A stretch of 64,000 nucleotides of DNA from Halodesulfovibrio aestuarii DSM 17919 = ATCC 29578 (GTDB lineage Bacteria; Desulfobacterota; Desulfovibrionia; Desulfovibrionales; Desulfovibrionaceae): contig NZ_ARQF01000020.1 in assembly GCF_000384815.1 (NCBI RefSeq), positions 186,001 to 250,000 of the forward strand, given 5' to 3'. The stretch's first letter is position 1. The number at the start of each line of letters is the position of its first letter. The notes under the pieces are model-generated. The model searched no databases. It was not told the DNA's origin and worked only from the letters and a program-made list of their open reading frames with translations. The position numbers and the translations under genes are program-made. This document shows positions 7,028 to 15,649 of the stretch, piece after piece.

Positions 7028-9556
7028 ATGGCAAAACAACTTCCACCGGTTACGAAGCGTTCCATGTACTTTTGGGTACTACATAAAAACAGGCCGTTAC
7101 AACTAACAATGATTACAATCATTGTTATAACGGTCGCCATGCGACTTGTTCCTATTGAAATGCAAAAACGCATTGTTTCTGATGCAATTCAACTCAAAAA
7201 AATTGATGCCCTTATCTACTACTGCATGATTTATATTTCGGCAGTATTCCTTGCCGGTATTCTCAAGTACACGATCAATATTCTTCAAGCAAAAGTAGGA
7301 GAAAGCACTCTCTACAGAATCAGAAAACATCTCTATGACCATATCCTCACCCTCCCCATGCCTTTCTTCCGCAGGACTTCCCCCGGCCTTGTCGTTTCCA
7401 CTCTCATGGCAGAGTTGCTGCCCATGGCTACGTTTGCTGGTATGGCCATTTCAGCCCCATTAGTAAACATACTCACATTCTTCGCTTTTGCAGGATACAT
7501 GGTCTACCTAGACCCACTTCTTGCGGCACTTTCCGTTGCCATTTACCCCGTAGAAATGCTGATTATTCCAATCCTGCAACGCAAATATAATAAGCTGAAT
7601 CGCCAGAAAACAAACGAATGGCGACGCACAAGCAGTATTATCAGTGAGTCTATGACCGGCATCCATGAAATACAAGGTAACTGTGCATATTCATTGGAAG
7701 AAACAAAATTTCAAAAATCTGCAAACTGGCTTTATGACCTAACGTATCGTCTTCAAATCGTAAAATTCGGCATCAAGTTTACGAACAATATTTTCCAATC
7801 TCTTGGGCCATTTATTCTATTTCTTGTCGGCGGCTATCTGGCAATTCAAGGAAAATTTCAGTTGGGTGCACTGGTGGCATTCCTTTCTGCATACGAAAAA
7901 CTTTACGATCCATGGAAAGAGCTTATGGAGTTTTATCAGCTCTATCAGGACTGCGTTGTGCGGTACAAACAAGTTATGGATTACTTTGATCTGCTGGCAG
8001 AATTTCCTTCAATGCCAGTGGGCAGAGATGTCTACAAACTGAACGGCCACATCGAACTGAAAGATTTATCTTTCACAATCGGCACGAACATTCGACTACT
8101 GGATAATATTAATCTGGAGATTAAAGCTGGAGAGCACCTTGCCCTTGTCGGGTTCTCAGGAAGCGGTAAATCCACACTCGCAAGTGCAGTTGGGCAAATG
8201 CTTAAATATACCGGAGGCAGTGTGCAGCTGGATGGACATGAGGTTGCCCAGATGTCCAAACAGGATATAGCGGAAAACGTTGGAATTGTTGCCCAGCATC
8301 CATTTATCTTTGACGGCACCATACTGGACAACCTTGTGTACAGCAGTGAAGCGCTCATGCGGCAACGAGGTGAAACAGAGCCAGAACTGCCAGATTTGGA
8401 CCGGATCATTGAAGTAGCGCAACAGGTGGGTCTCTTTGTTGATGTGCTCGGTTTCGGCCTGCGCACAACTCTTAAAAAAGATTCTTCACCGGAACTAATA
8501 GAAAGTCTCATCCGCGCCCGGGAGCAGTTCCAGCAATTGCACGGTGCACAGCTTCATAATGATATTGAATTTTTTGATTCCAGAAAATATCTGCAATACG
8601 CGTCCATCGCAGAAAATATTGTATTTGGTGCCCCGCGGGATGAAAGCATCTCCCTCTCAAACCTTCACGAACAACCAATTTTTGTTAATTTCCTTAAAGA
8701 ATCAAATATATTTCAACAACTTGAACTACTAGGCAGCAATATTGCCATACGCACCATTGAGCTTATTCATAACTCTCCGGATGAACAGGAACTACTGCAA
8801 CGCAGCCCAGTCCCTGCGGAAGATATGCCTAAGTTCAGCCGCATAGTCGAACAACTGCGCAGAGCTGAAACGCCCGAAAAGGGACTGGAAAATCTAGATC
8901 AAGAGGCCCGTGGAGCTCTCCTCTACCTTAGCCTCAACTTTACGCCTAGCCAGCATACTATCTCCTCCATACCGGAAGATATTTTCACCTCAATAAGCGG
9001 GATTCGCACGTCATTCAAAAAATACATGGATGAACATATGCCGAACACGTTCAACACATACAACCGTAAAAGTTATGTGCACACACTGACTATTATGGAC
9101 AACATTGCGTACGGTCACATCAAACTTGATAACGCAGGAGCAGAAGAACGTGTCCAGCAACACATGAACCAGTTGCTTATTATTGAAGGCGTATTGGAAA
9201 CAGTCCTGCAGATAGGTTTGGAACACAATGTTGGTAACATGGGCGAAGATCTTTCAGGCGGTCAACGTCAAAAAGTTGCCCTTGCACGAGCTTTCCTCAA
9301 ACAACCACCTATTTATATTTTCGATGAAGCCACTTCCGCCTTGGATAATGCGTCACAGACCCGCATACAAAATATTATGGAAAGGATGCTCAAAGGCAAA
9401 GCAACTATTCTCTCTGTTGTACACCGTCTGGACACCTTACCGGGGTACGATAAAGTGGCAGTGCTGCGTAGCGGAAAGCTTGTGGAAAAAGGAACCTATG
9501 TTGAACTTATGGAAAAAAAAGGCGCTCTTTACGAACTCGTGCATGGTGCTAACTAA
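7028..9556 (+). CDS. ABC transporter, fused permease-ATPase with a large insertion in the ATPase domain
   Basis: 842 residues from ATG 7028 (AAGGA 8 bases upstream; a GTG at 6998 is less likely). The first ~330 residues are a six-helix exporter-type membrane domain. The ATPase has Walker A GFSGSGKST (about 376-384), a Q-loop VAQHPFIFDG (about 421-430), signature LSGGQ (about 742-746), Walker B IYIFDEATSALD and the H-loop VVHR. Q-loop and signature are about 320 residues apart instead of about 55. The inserted ~260 residues hold two further segments resembling the post-Q-loop helix (SIAENIVFG near 527-535 and TIMDNIAYG near 688-696). All catalytic motifs are intact. The substrate is unknown. 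It forms an operon with the cNMP-binding protein 23 bases downstream. Confidence 0.85.
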   Translation: MAKQLPPVTKRSMYFWVLHKNRPLQLTMITIIVITVAMRLVPIEMQKRIVSDAIQLKKIDALIYYCMIYISAVFLAGILKYTINILQAKVGESTLYRIRKHLYDHILTLPMPFFRRTSPGLVVSTLMAELLPMATFAGMAISAPLVNILTFFAFAGYMVYLDPLLAALSVAIYPVEMLIIPILQRKYNKLNRQKTNEWRRTSSIISESMTGIHEIQGNCAYSLEETKFQKSANWLYDLTYRLQIVKFGIKFTNNIFQSLGPFILFLVGGYLAIQGKFQLGALVAFLSAYEKLYDPWKELMEFYQLYQDCVVRYKQVMDYFDLLAEFPSMPVGRDVYKLNGHIELKDLSFTIGTNIRLLDNINLEIKAGEHLALVGFSGSGKSTLASAVGQMLKYTGGSVQLDGHEVAQMSKQDIAENVGIVAQHPFIFDGTILDNLVYSSEALMRQRGETEPELPDLDRIIEVAQQVGLFVDVLGFGLRTTLKKDSSPELIESLIRAREQFQQLHGAQLHNDIEFFDSRKYLQYASIAENIVFGAPRDESISLSNLHEQPIFVNFLKESNIFQQLELLGSNIAIRTIELIHNSPDEQELLQRSPVPAEDMPKFSRIVEQLRRAETPEKGLENLDQEARGALLYLSLNFTPSQHTISSIPEDIFTSISGIRTSFKKYMDEHMPNTFNTYNRKSYVHTLTIMDNIAYGHIKLDNAGAEERVQQHMNQLLIIEGVLETVLQIGLEHNVGNMGEDLSGGQRQKVALARAFLKQPPIYIFDEATSALDNASQTRIQNIMERMLKGKATILSVVHRLDTLPGYDKVAVLRSGKLVEKGTYVELMEKKGALYELVHGAN

Positions 9557-9579
9557 CTATAAAGAACTCGGGAGAAGAT

Positions 9580-10092
9580 ATGGAAACCAGTCAAAAGCCC
9601 CCATCCTGTGAATATGATCAAAATCTCGACTTGCTGCTTAAAGCTGAAATTTTTTCCAAAGTGCCGCTCGAACGTCTTCGTTCCTATGCTCTGCTCGTCA
9701 AACGAATGCATTATCAGGTTGGAGAACATGTTTTTCATCAAGGCGACATCGACAACAAAGCCTATCTGCTTATTGAAGGTTCACTTTCAGTAAAACATAG
9801 CTATGTGGACAAATCGAGCACACATGGAACTATTACTCAAGGACGTATTTTCGGTACGCTGGCGCTTCTCGCCGATACCGAGCGTCTTTTTTCTGTTCAG
9901 GCAATCACAGCTGCAATGTGTCTTATTCTTCCACGTCCAAAGGGCTTAAGTGAACTTGATAAAGACCCTGAGAGTGCAAAAACATTTTTAAAAATTATTA
10001 CAGACCGAATAACTCACTGGGAAAAAAACTGCTTAGTTGAAGCAGCTTCGATTGAAAGTTGTCCTTGTAAATATGGAGTAAGCTTAATCTAA
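9580..10092 (+). CDS. Cyclic-nucleotide-binding-domain protein without DNA-binding domain
   Basis: 170 residues. A single cNMP-binding beta-barrel covers about residues 20-135, with VGEHVFHQGDIDNKAYLLIEGSLSV as the typical start of the fold and GRIFGTLALLADTERLFSV in place of the phosphate-binding cassette (the usual RxxA Arg is not obvious). The C-terminus is short and has no helix-turn-helix, so it is not a Crp-type regulator. GGGAGA precedes the ATG. Located 23 bases after the ABC transporter gene, it probably regulates or senses for that transporter; ligand and mechanism are inferred. Confidence 0.8.
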   Translation: METSQKPPSCEYDQNLDLLLKAEIFSKVPLERLRSYALLVKRMHYQVGEHVFHQGDIDNKAYLLIEGSLSVKHSYVDKSSTHGTITQGRIFGTLALLADTERLFSVQAITAAMCLILPRPKGLSELDKDPESAKTFLKIITDRITHWEKNCLVEAASIESCPCKYGVSLI

Positions 10093-10299
10093 AGTTATGT
10101 GACACCCTTCTTTAACACGTACAGGCAACACAAAAATGCTCTTTTACTTTTTTTTCAAATATATTTTAACCGGCTATAATCAATCATTATTAAATATTTG
10201 TCGCCATATTTTTCGTAAGTAGCACTACAATTTTAACTTGCTAGCGCTATTGATTGAGTGTACAACTTGCATACGTTACTTAATGTAACTCAAAATTTC

Positions 10300-10540
10300 T
10301 CTCTGCAGCACCTTCGGGTGCGCTCATTGCCACTCCAGTCTGTCATCAGCTAGCCCGCATTTGGCAGACTGCTTACCGAGAGAACAGCGGTCTTCTCCTC
10401 TGTCTTTCATATATGCCTGCAACATATATAATATCTCTCGGTCGGCGAACCGGCATGCCCACACCCTGTCGGTTCGCCAACCCTTTTCCCGTTCCCCAAT
10501 GAATAAAAAAAGCCGTATGCAATGCACACGGCTTTTTTTA
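10300..10540 (+). ncRNA. Candidate structured non-coding RNA
   Basis: No reading frame of note, but five perfect helices follow each other: GCACC-UUCG-GGUGC (10308-10321, a stable C(UUCG)G tetraloop), CAGUCUG (10336-10342/10365-10371), CCGAGAGA (10376-10383/10434-10441) enclosing AUAUAUG (10409-10415/10423-10429), and GGCGAACCG (10444-10452/10470-10478). An intrinsic terminator follows at 10511-10540. The minus strand would form the same helices, but there the terminator would precede the structure, so plus is preferred. It matches no class I recognise (not RNase P, tmRNA, SRP RNA or a cobalamin riboswitch). Promoter and 5' end are not determined. Confidence 0.55.
10504..10540. terminator. 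Bidirectional terminator
   Basis: AGCCGT (10511-10516) pairs with ACGGCT (10528-10533), flanked by A7 and T7. It serves the minus-strand redox operon ending at 10570 and probably the plus-strand RNA. Confidence 0.85.
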
Positions 10541-10569
10541 TTCATATCTATCAGCTTATAACGAGTATG

Positions 10570-11181
10570 TTACCGGCAGCCAGCTACCCATTTTTTACGC
10601 AGAATTCGAAAAATATTTCCTACTCGCATCCCCAGAACATGAGCCTTCGAAAGAGGCTTACGCGCTGTTTTTTCAGAAATTACTCCACAACGTTCTGCAA
10701 TAATAATACGGGCAGCAAGTTCAGTTACATTCCCTGTAAGCATTGTACACTGCGCAAAATGCTTTGCTGCATCCTCTTTAAAATTTCTGGTAAGCGTACG
10801 ACAGCACGTTGTCTTATGATTTCTCACAAAAGCATCATGCAAATCTTTTCCACACTCACGTGCGTGCGCGTTGCTTGTTGCCAGACGCCCTTTGCCAGTG
10901 AACATGCCTACAGAAGCAAGTCCGCCTGCGAGTGCCCCGCACATACAACCAGCACTGCCCACTCCCATACAAAAAGTCGAACCAAGGTTAATGGCCTGCT
11001 CTTCAGAAAGAGAACCATCAAATGCTTCGTTCAGAGTGACCAGAACAGCCTCGGCACACAACAATGCCCGAGTCTCAAAGAGATTTTCTGCCTGAAGCTT
11101 CAGCCTTTCAACAATGGCTGCTGCCTCAGGAGTTAATTCAGCATCAGCAAATGACGCTTCAGCGTACTTATTTAACTTCAT
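10570..11181 (-). CDS. C_GCAxxG_C_C family redox protein
   Basis: 203 residues. The family signature is visible as CMGVGSAGCMCGALAGGL near residues 58-75, followed by separated cysteines near 100-135 (CGKDLH, CCRTLTR, CTMLTG). The family (TIGR01909 type) is thought to be a small Cys/metal redox protein; no reaction is established. It overlaps the rhodanese gene by 14 bases and is the last gene of a three-gene operon with it and the MauE-like protein. The terminator at 10504-10540 follows. Confidence 0.8.
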   Translation of the reverse strand: MKLNKYAEASFADAELTPEAAAIVERLKLQAENLFETRALLCAEAVLVTLNEAFDGSLSEEQAINLGSTFCMGVGSAGCMCGALAGGLASVGMFTGKGRLATSNAHARECGKDLHDAFVRNHKTTCCRTLTRNFKEDAAKHFAQCTMLTGNVTELAARIIIAERCGVISEKTARKPLSKAHVLGMRVGNIFRILRKKWVAGCR

Positions 11182-11677
11182 CTACAGGGTATCCGGCTTC
11201 TTTCCATGCTTTAATACCACCAGGATGACGGTAAACATTAGTATAACCAAGTTTACGAGCCCACATGGCACCATTATGAGAACGGGTACATTTTACAAAA
11301 CCGCAGTAGAAAACAAGCATGCGATCTTTATCTGCACCAAGCAATGCAACGAAGTCAGCCTGAGTTTTGCCACCGGTTTCTTTACCATCCCATTCGTTCA
11401 TCTCTGGAACTGGGAATAAAAATTGTTTTGCACCGGGAATGTGATTCTTTTTGTAAGAAGCTTCATATGGCATGGTATCAATAACAAGTATGTTATCTTT
11501 GCCAAGCGCATCCTTCAATTCCTGCGAAGAAATGACGTTGTAATCACCACGCTGCACTTCTTTGGCAAGCTTAATAGCCTTAGCTTCAAGCTCAACTTCA
11601 GAGTCTCCAATTCCCATAAAACCACTCAACATCATAACCCCAACCAACAGTACACAGCATACGAAAATCTTACGCAC
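11168..11677 (-). CDS. Exported rhodanese-domain protein
   Basis: 169 residues from GTG 11677, which has TTGGAG 6 bases upstream (a TTG 12 bases earlier would overlap that site). Residues 1-22 are a hydrophobic signal or anchor. The rest is one rhodanese domain: LVIDTMPYEASYKKNHIPGAKQF, then the active loop FYCGFVKCTRSH with the catalytic Cys, and the C-terminal GGIKAWKEAGYPV. Sulfur transfer in the periplasm is the likely role. It lies between a MauE-like membrane protein and a C_GCAxxG_C_C protein, suggesting a thiol/sulfur redox relay. Confidence 0.88.
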   Translation of the reverse strand: MRKIFVCCVLLVGVMMLSGFMGIGDSEVELEAKAIKLAKEVQRGDYNVISSQELKDALGKDNILVIDTMPYEASYKKNHIPGAKQFLFPVPEMNEWDGKETGGKTQADFVALLGADKDRMLVFYCGFVKCTRSHNGAMWARKLGYTNVYRHPGGIKAWKEAGYPVDEVK

Positions 11678-11716
11678 AGCACACTCCAATTCAGCATACA
11701 GTTTTATTTACAACAG

Positions 11717-12205
11717 CTACAAAATCTTAACGCCCTGTTTCTTTCGCATAGAAGAAACAAATAAAAAACAGCAAGCCGACAACAAGCCGACATCCCGTAT
11801 GAATGCGTCCCGTAACGCACTGCCATCATCATATCCGGAAGGCACTTCACCCGCAGCAAAACAGCCGCAGTCTGCAATAACAAGCCCTTTATACATGGCG
11901 TAGCCAAGTACTGCCATAAACATCAGGTTCATAGCAGTGATCACAGTCAAACTTCCTCGCACGTTCCAAACAAGCCCGACACCGGCAAGGATCTCGAGCA
12001 CGGGAAGTCCAACAGCAACAAAGGGAAGCAGCCCCAAAGGAAGCACGCCAAACTCTTCAATGATAATTGCAAATCCGTGTAAATCCCAAAGTTTTCCGGC
12101 TCCCGCGTATATAAAAACGGAACCAAGAAAAATGCGCACAACCAGTACAGCTGTCGCACGTTGAAAAATACAAGAAGGAAAATTGTCGGGTACAATCATA
12201 ATCAC
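11717..12205 (-). CDS. MauE/DoxX-like redox-associated membrane protein
   Basis: 162 residues with four hydrophobic helices (about 18-38, 55-78, 85-105, 130-150). The helix-1 segment RIFLGSVFIYAGAGKL and the CGCF motif near residue 115 are typical of MauE-type DoxX proteins that carry a Cys pair for electron transfer across the membrane. Start is GTG at 12205, or ATG 6 bases inside. First gene of the operon with the rhodanese and C_GCAxxG_C_C proteins. Confidence 0.8.
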   Translation of the reverse strand: MIMIVPDNFPSCIFQRATAVLVVRIFLGSVFIYAGAGKLWDLHGFAIIIEEFGVLPLGLLPFVAVGLPVLEILAGVGLVWNVRGSLTVITAMNLMFMAVLGYAMYKGLVIADCGCFAAGEVPSGYDDGSALRDAFIRDVGLLSACCFLFVSSMRKKQGVKIL

Positions 12206-12358
12206 ATTTTTATCACCCTGATGTTTTTAATCAAATCGATAATACCCATCACAATCACCTTATTGCATCAGTTTTATCTATAGCAATAGACATATCTTAT
12301 AGATATCGCGCTAGCTATTTTTTTTGCAATTTCCACTACTCAGCAGTATACATTACAA

Positions 12359-13471
12359 ATGGCAGAAAAGAGACTACGAGAAGGTTATACAACAGGTTCG
12401 TCTGCATCAGCAGCAGCAGGTGCAGCACTCCGTTTATTGCTTACGCAAGAAATTGTCACCACGCTGGAGATTGCACTTCCACCGTTTTTACAGGAAAACG
12501 GGGCTACTGGTACACCAAATGAACGACTAGAAATCCCTGTTCATAGTGTCCGTCTTGAAAAAAACGGGGCTGTCGGAAGTGTTATCAAAGATGGCGGTGA
12601 CGATCCAGATGCGACCAATGGCCTACACATAGAAGCACATGTATCGTTGCTCCCTGACAGTACAGGTATCATCCTTGAAGGCGGGAAAGGCGTCGGGCAA
12701 GTAACCCTCCCTGGATTACCCGTACCGGCAGGAAATCCTGCAATTAATCCGGAACCACAGGAACAAATAAAAGCAGCAGTACAAGAAGCATGTGCTGAAG
12801 CTGGATACACAGGCGGCGTTTATGTCCGTATAGAAGTACCTCAAGGTGAAGAGCGGGCAAAAAACACGATGAACGCCCGACTCGGAATTCTCGGCGGCAT
12901 CTCTATTCTTGGAACCCGTGGAACTGTGAAACCCTATAGCCATAGTTCATGGAAGGCGACCATCCTGCAAGGTATGGATGTCTCTCTTGCGGCAGGAGTG
13001 GAATGCATTGGATTTTCCACAGGTAGACGCAGTGAACGTTTGCTTATGGAGGCTCTACCCGATTGGAAAGAACTTGCCTTTGTGCAAGCGGCAGATTTTG
13101 TACAATTCTCTCTGGAATCGGCTGCGGATAAGGGATTCAAATGCGCTGCTTGGTCATGCTTTTTCGGAAAACTGGTGAAGCTGGCACAAGGACACGCCTA
13201 CACCCACGCAAAGACCTCACCTATCGATTTTGTTTTGCTCGCCCAATGGTGCCGTGAAGCGGGAATTGCCGAGACGTTACTCCCTGAAATTGAAGGAGCC
13301 AACACAGCAAGGCAAGTTCTTGACATCATTAATGGTGATCCAAACAGGGACGTTGCGCTGCGCTACATAGCAACCATAGCTCGCGATTCCGCACGGGCAT
13401 GGGCTAAAGAACATGTTGAAATTTCTGTCTATTTATTTGATTTTGATGGCACCCTGCTCACTGTTGTGTAA
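12359..13471 (+). CDS. cbiD: Cobalt-precorrin-5B C1-methyltransferase
   Basis: 370 residues. The N-terminus REGYTTGSSASAAAGAALR is the hallmark CbiD start, and the C-terminal half contains GFSTGRRSER and the extended CbiD region. It methylates C1 of the ring-contracted cobalt-precorrin in the anaerobic cobalamin pathway, using SAM. It is first in an operon with cbiET and cbiF. The ATG has no clear ribosome-binding site and no cobalamin riboswitch is seen in the 150 bases upstream. Confidence 0.93.
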   Translation: MAEKRLREGYTTGSSASAAAGAALRLLLTQEIVTTLEIALPPFLQENGATGTPNERLEIPVHSVRLEKNGAVGSVIKDGGDDPDATNGLHIEAHVSLLPDSTGIILEGGKGVGQVTLPGLPVPAGNPAINPEPQEQIKAAVQEACAEAGYTGGVYVRIEVPQGEERAKNTMNARLGILGGISILGTRGTVKPYSHSSWKATILQGMDVSLAAGVECIGFSTGRRSERLLMEALPDWKELAFVQAADFVQFSLESAADKGFKCAAWSCFFGKLVKLAQGHAYTHAKTSPIDFVLLAQWCREAGIAETLLPEIEGANTARQVLDIINGDPNRDVALRYIATIARDSARAWAKEHVEISVYLFDFDGTLLTVV

Positions 13472-13512
13472 TGCTGCAAAAATATTACACACGGAAACCT
13501 GCTGGAGATAGT

Positions 13513-14742
13513 ATGGCTATTCATGTCGTTGGTCTCGGGATTGATCCCGACACACTTCCTGAACTTCACGAACAAATAATCACAACCGCTGATGTGCTTG
13601 TGGGGGGCAAACGTCAACTAGCCGCTTTCGCCGACCTTGATGCAGAAACTATCCCTATCACATCACCACTATCCAATGTTTTTAATGCGATAGAAGCCAG
13701 CTATAACGCACGCAAAGAGGTTGTTGTCATTGCTGACGGTGATCCTTTGTTCTATGGCATCGGTGACAGTATTATTAAAAAGTTCGGTTCTGAAAATGTG
13801 GTTATCCACCCAAACACCGCGACTATCCAAGCTATTGCAGCACGAGCAAAAGTTTCATGGCAGGACATGCGCATGCTGTCCCTGCACGGACGCAACGACT
13901 ACACCCCACTCTACACAGCACTTATGCAATGCGACCACGTAGCCGTGCTTACAGATGACACCAATATACCTGCGGTTATTGCCCAAAAATTATTAGACAG
14001 GGGGCTTACATGGTTCAACATTGGTATCTTCGAGGACATGGGGACAGATAACGAAAAAATTACCAACTGTACTCTGGATGAAGCAAGCTGTCGCAGCTTC
14101 TCCAGACTCAACGCCGTACTTATTAAACGTACAGGCCATCCAGAACAGCCTTTACGCGTCGGGATTCCGGATACGCAGTTTGCTACCGAGCGCAAACTGA
14201 TAACCAAACGCCCTGTACGCGCAGCATCACTCAGCATGCTGGAATTAGAACCACGGAACATCATGTGGGATATTGGAGCAGGAAGCGGCTCAGTTAGCAT
14301 AGAAGCAGCTCACCTTTTATCCAAAGGTGCCGTATATTCTGTTGAGCGCAAAAGCGAACGAGTAGATCTTATTCGCAAAAACCGCGCGCGGTTCGGAGCC
14401 CTCAACGTGGACATTCTGCATGGTGATGCGCAAACATGCATTGAGGGATTACCAACGCCGGACAGAATCTTTATCGGAGGAGGACTAGGTTCTGACAACG
14501 CCCTCCTCGCATCACTCTGTGAACGTCTGCAGCAACACGGTCTTATCGTTGTAAACTGTACTCTTCTTTCCAGCCTTGAGACAGCAAAGAACCACTTTAA
14601 GTCCTGTGGATGGGAATACGACGTCACAATGATCCAAGCCTCTGTATCCAGTCCACTAGCAGGAGACATCCGGCTTGACAGCATGAACCCGATATTCATC
14701 ATCAGCGCACGCAAGCCAGTGCCTGAAAAACAATCAGACTAG
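13513..14742 (+). CDS. cbiET: Bifunctional cobalt-precorrin-6B/7 methyltransferase-decarboxylase (CbiE-CbiT fusion, CobL-like)
   Basis: 409 residues. The N-terminal CbiE half (VVGLGIDPDTLP..., ADGDPLFYGIGDS) is a tetrapyrrole methylase; the C-terminal CbiT half begins near 230 with the SAM-binding motif WDIGAGSGSVSIEAA. The fusion methylates C5 and C15 and decarboxylates the C12 acetate. The start at 13513 is supported by GGAG 5 bases upstream; the frame is open for 14 further codons upstream, back to the cbiD stop. Confidence 0.93.
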   Translation: MAIHVVGLGIDPDTLPELHEQIITTADVLVGGKRQLAAFADLDAETIPITSPLSNVFNAIEASYNARKEVVVIADGDPLFYGIGDSIIKKFGSENVVIHPNTATIQAIAARAKVSWQDMRMLSLHGRNDYTPLYTALMQCDHVAVLTDDTNIPAVIAQKLLDRGLTWFNIGIFEDMGTDNEKITNCTLDEASCRSFSRLNAVLIKRTGHPEQPLRVGIPDTQFATERKLITKRPVRAASLSMLELEPRNIMWDIGAGSGSVSIEAAHLLSKGAVYSVERKSERVDLIRKNRARFGALNVDILHGDAQTCIEGLPTPDRIFIGGGLGSDNALLASLCERLQQHGLIVVNCTLLSSLETAKNHFKSCGWEYDVTMIQASVSSPLAGDIRLDSMNPIFIISARKPVPEKQSD

Positions 14743-14763
14743 AACCAAGCTAACGGAATATAC

Positions 14764-15543
14764 ATGACGACCACACGCCCTGAATGGAAGACAGCCCCTG
14801 TATGGTTTATCGGTGCAGGCCCCGGAGATCCTGAGCTCATCACACTTAAAGGCGCCCGTATGATCGCTGAAGCAGACCTAGTATTATATGCAGGTTCACT
14901 TGTTCCTCCCGTCATCATCGAAGGTGCAAAACCATCTGCGACGGTTATGGATTCTGCTTCAATGAATCTGGAAGAAACGCATGCCGCAGTTGTAAAAACC
15001 GTCCGTGACGGCGGCACCGTCGCCCGTGTACACACTGGTGACCCAAGCCTGTACGGTGCCATCCGCGAACAAATGCGTCTGTTGGATAAAGAAGATATCG
15101 GCTATGGCACCATTCCCGGTGTAACAGCCAGCTTTGCAGCCGCAGCAGCATCCGCAACGTCCCTTACTGTACCGGAAGAGTCACAGTCAGTAATCATCAC
15201 CCGCCTTGAGGGGCGCACTCCTGTGCCGGAAACAGAAAAACTGCGCGACATGGCAAAACATCGCTGCGCAATGGCAGTCTACCTTTCTGCTGCGCATCCT
15301 GAACGGCTCGTGGAAGAACTGCGCGTCGGCGGCCTCGAAGATGATATTGTGGTTGTTATCGCCTACCGTGTAGGCTGGCCTGAACAAAAAATTATCCGCA
15401 CAACCATCGGCAACGTCTGCGAAACTGTTGCAGAACACAACTTAACTCGTCAGACAGTCTTTCTTGTTCTCCCGGGTGAAGACAATAAAGAACATTTTTC
15501 AAAACTCTACGATGCCGGCTTCCTGCACGGCTTCAGAAATTAA
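14764..15543 (+). CDS. cbiF: Cobalt-precorrin-4 C11-methyltransferase
   Basis: 259 residues, a complete class III tetrapyrrole methylase. WFIGAGPGDPELITLKG at the N-terminus, LVLYAGSLVPP, the HTGDPSLYGAIREQ loop and GVTASFAAAAA identify CbiF/CobM. It methylates C11 in the anaerobic corrinoid pathway. Third gene of the cbi operon, 21 bases after cbiET; cbiG, usually its neighbour, is not here. Confidence 0.93.
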   Translation: MTTTRPEWKTAPVWFIGAGPGDPELITLKGARMIAEADLVLYAGSLVPPVIIEGAKPSATVMDSASMNLEETHAAVVKTVRDGGTVARVHTGDPSLYGAIREQMRLLDKEDIGYGTIPGVTASFAAAAASATSLTVPEESQSVIITRLEGRTPVPETEKLRDMAKHRCAMAVYLSAAHPERLVEELRVGGLEDDIVVVIAYRVGWPEQKIIRTTIGNVCETVAEHNLTRQTVFLVLPGEDNKEHFSKLYDAGFLHGFRN

Positions 15544-15649
15544 CAGCTTCCTTTACGGGCAGGATTTATCCTGCCTAAAAAATACCTCTTCGTCATTTTT
15601 CCAAAAAACGGTCAAGAAACACAATTTGCTTCGTGATAAAGAGAACCAG

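Noticed and set aside
10522-11136. 204-codon plus-strand frame
   Set aside because: Antisense to the C_GCAxxG_C_C gene, which has the family signature and operon context; no ribosome-binding site and no recognisable domain.
12206-12358. Cobalamin riboswitch before cbiD
   Set aside because: The region lacks the conserved B12-box and core segments; it is AT-rich without the expected structure.
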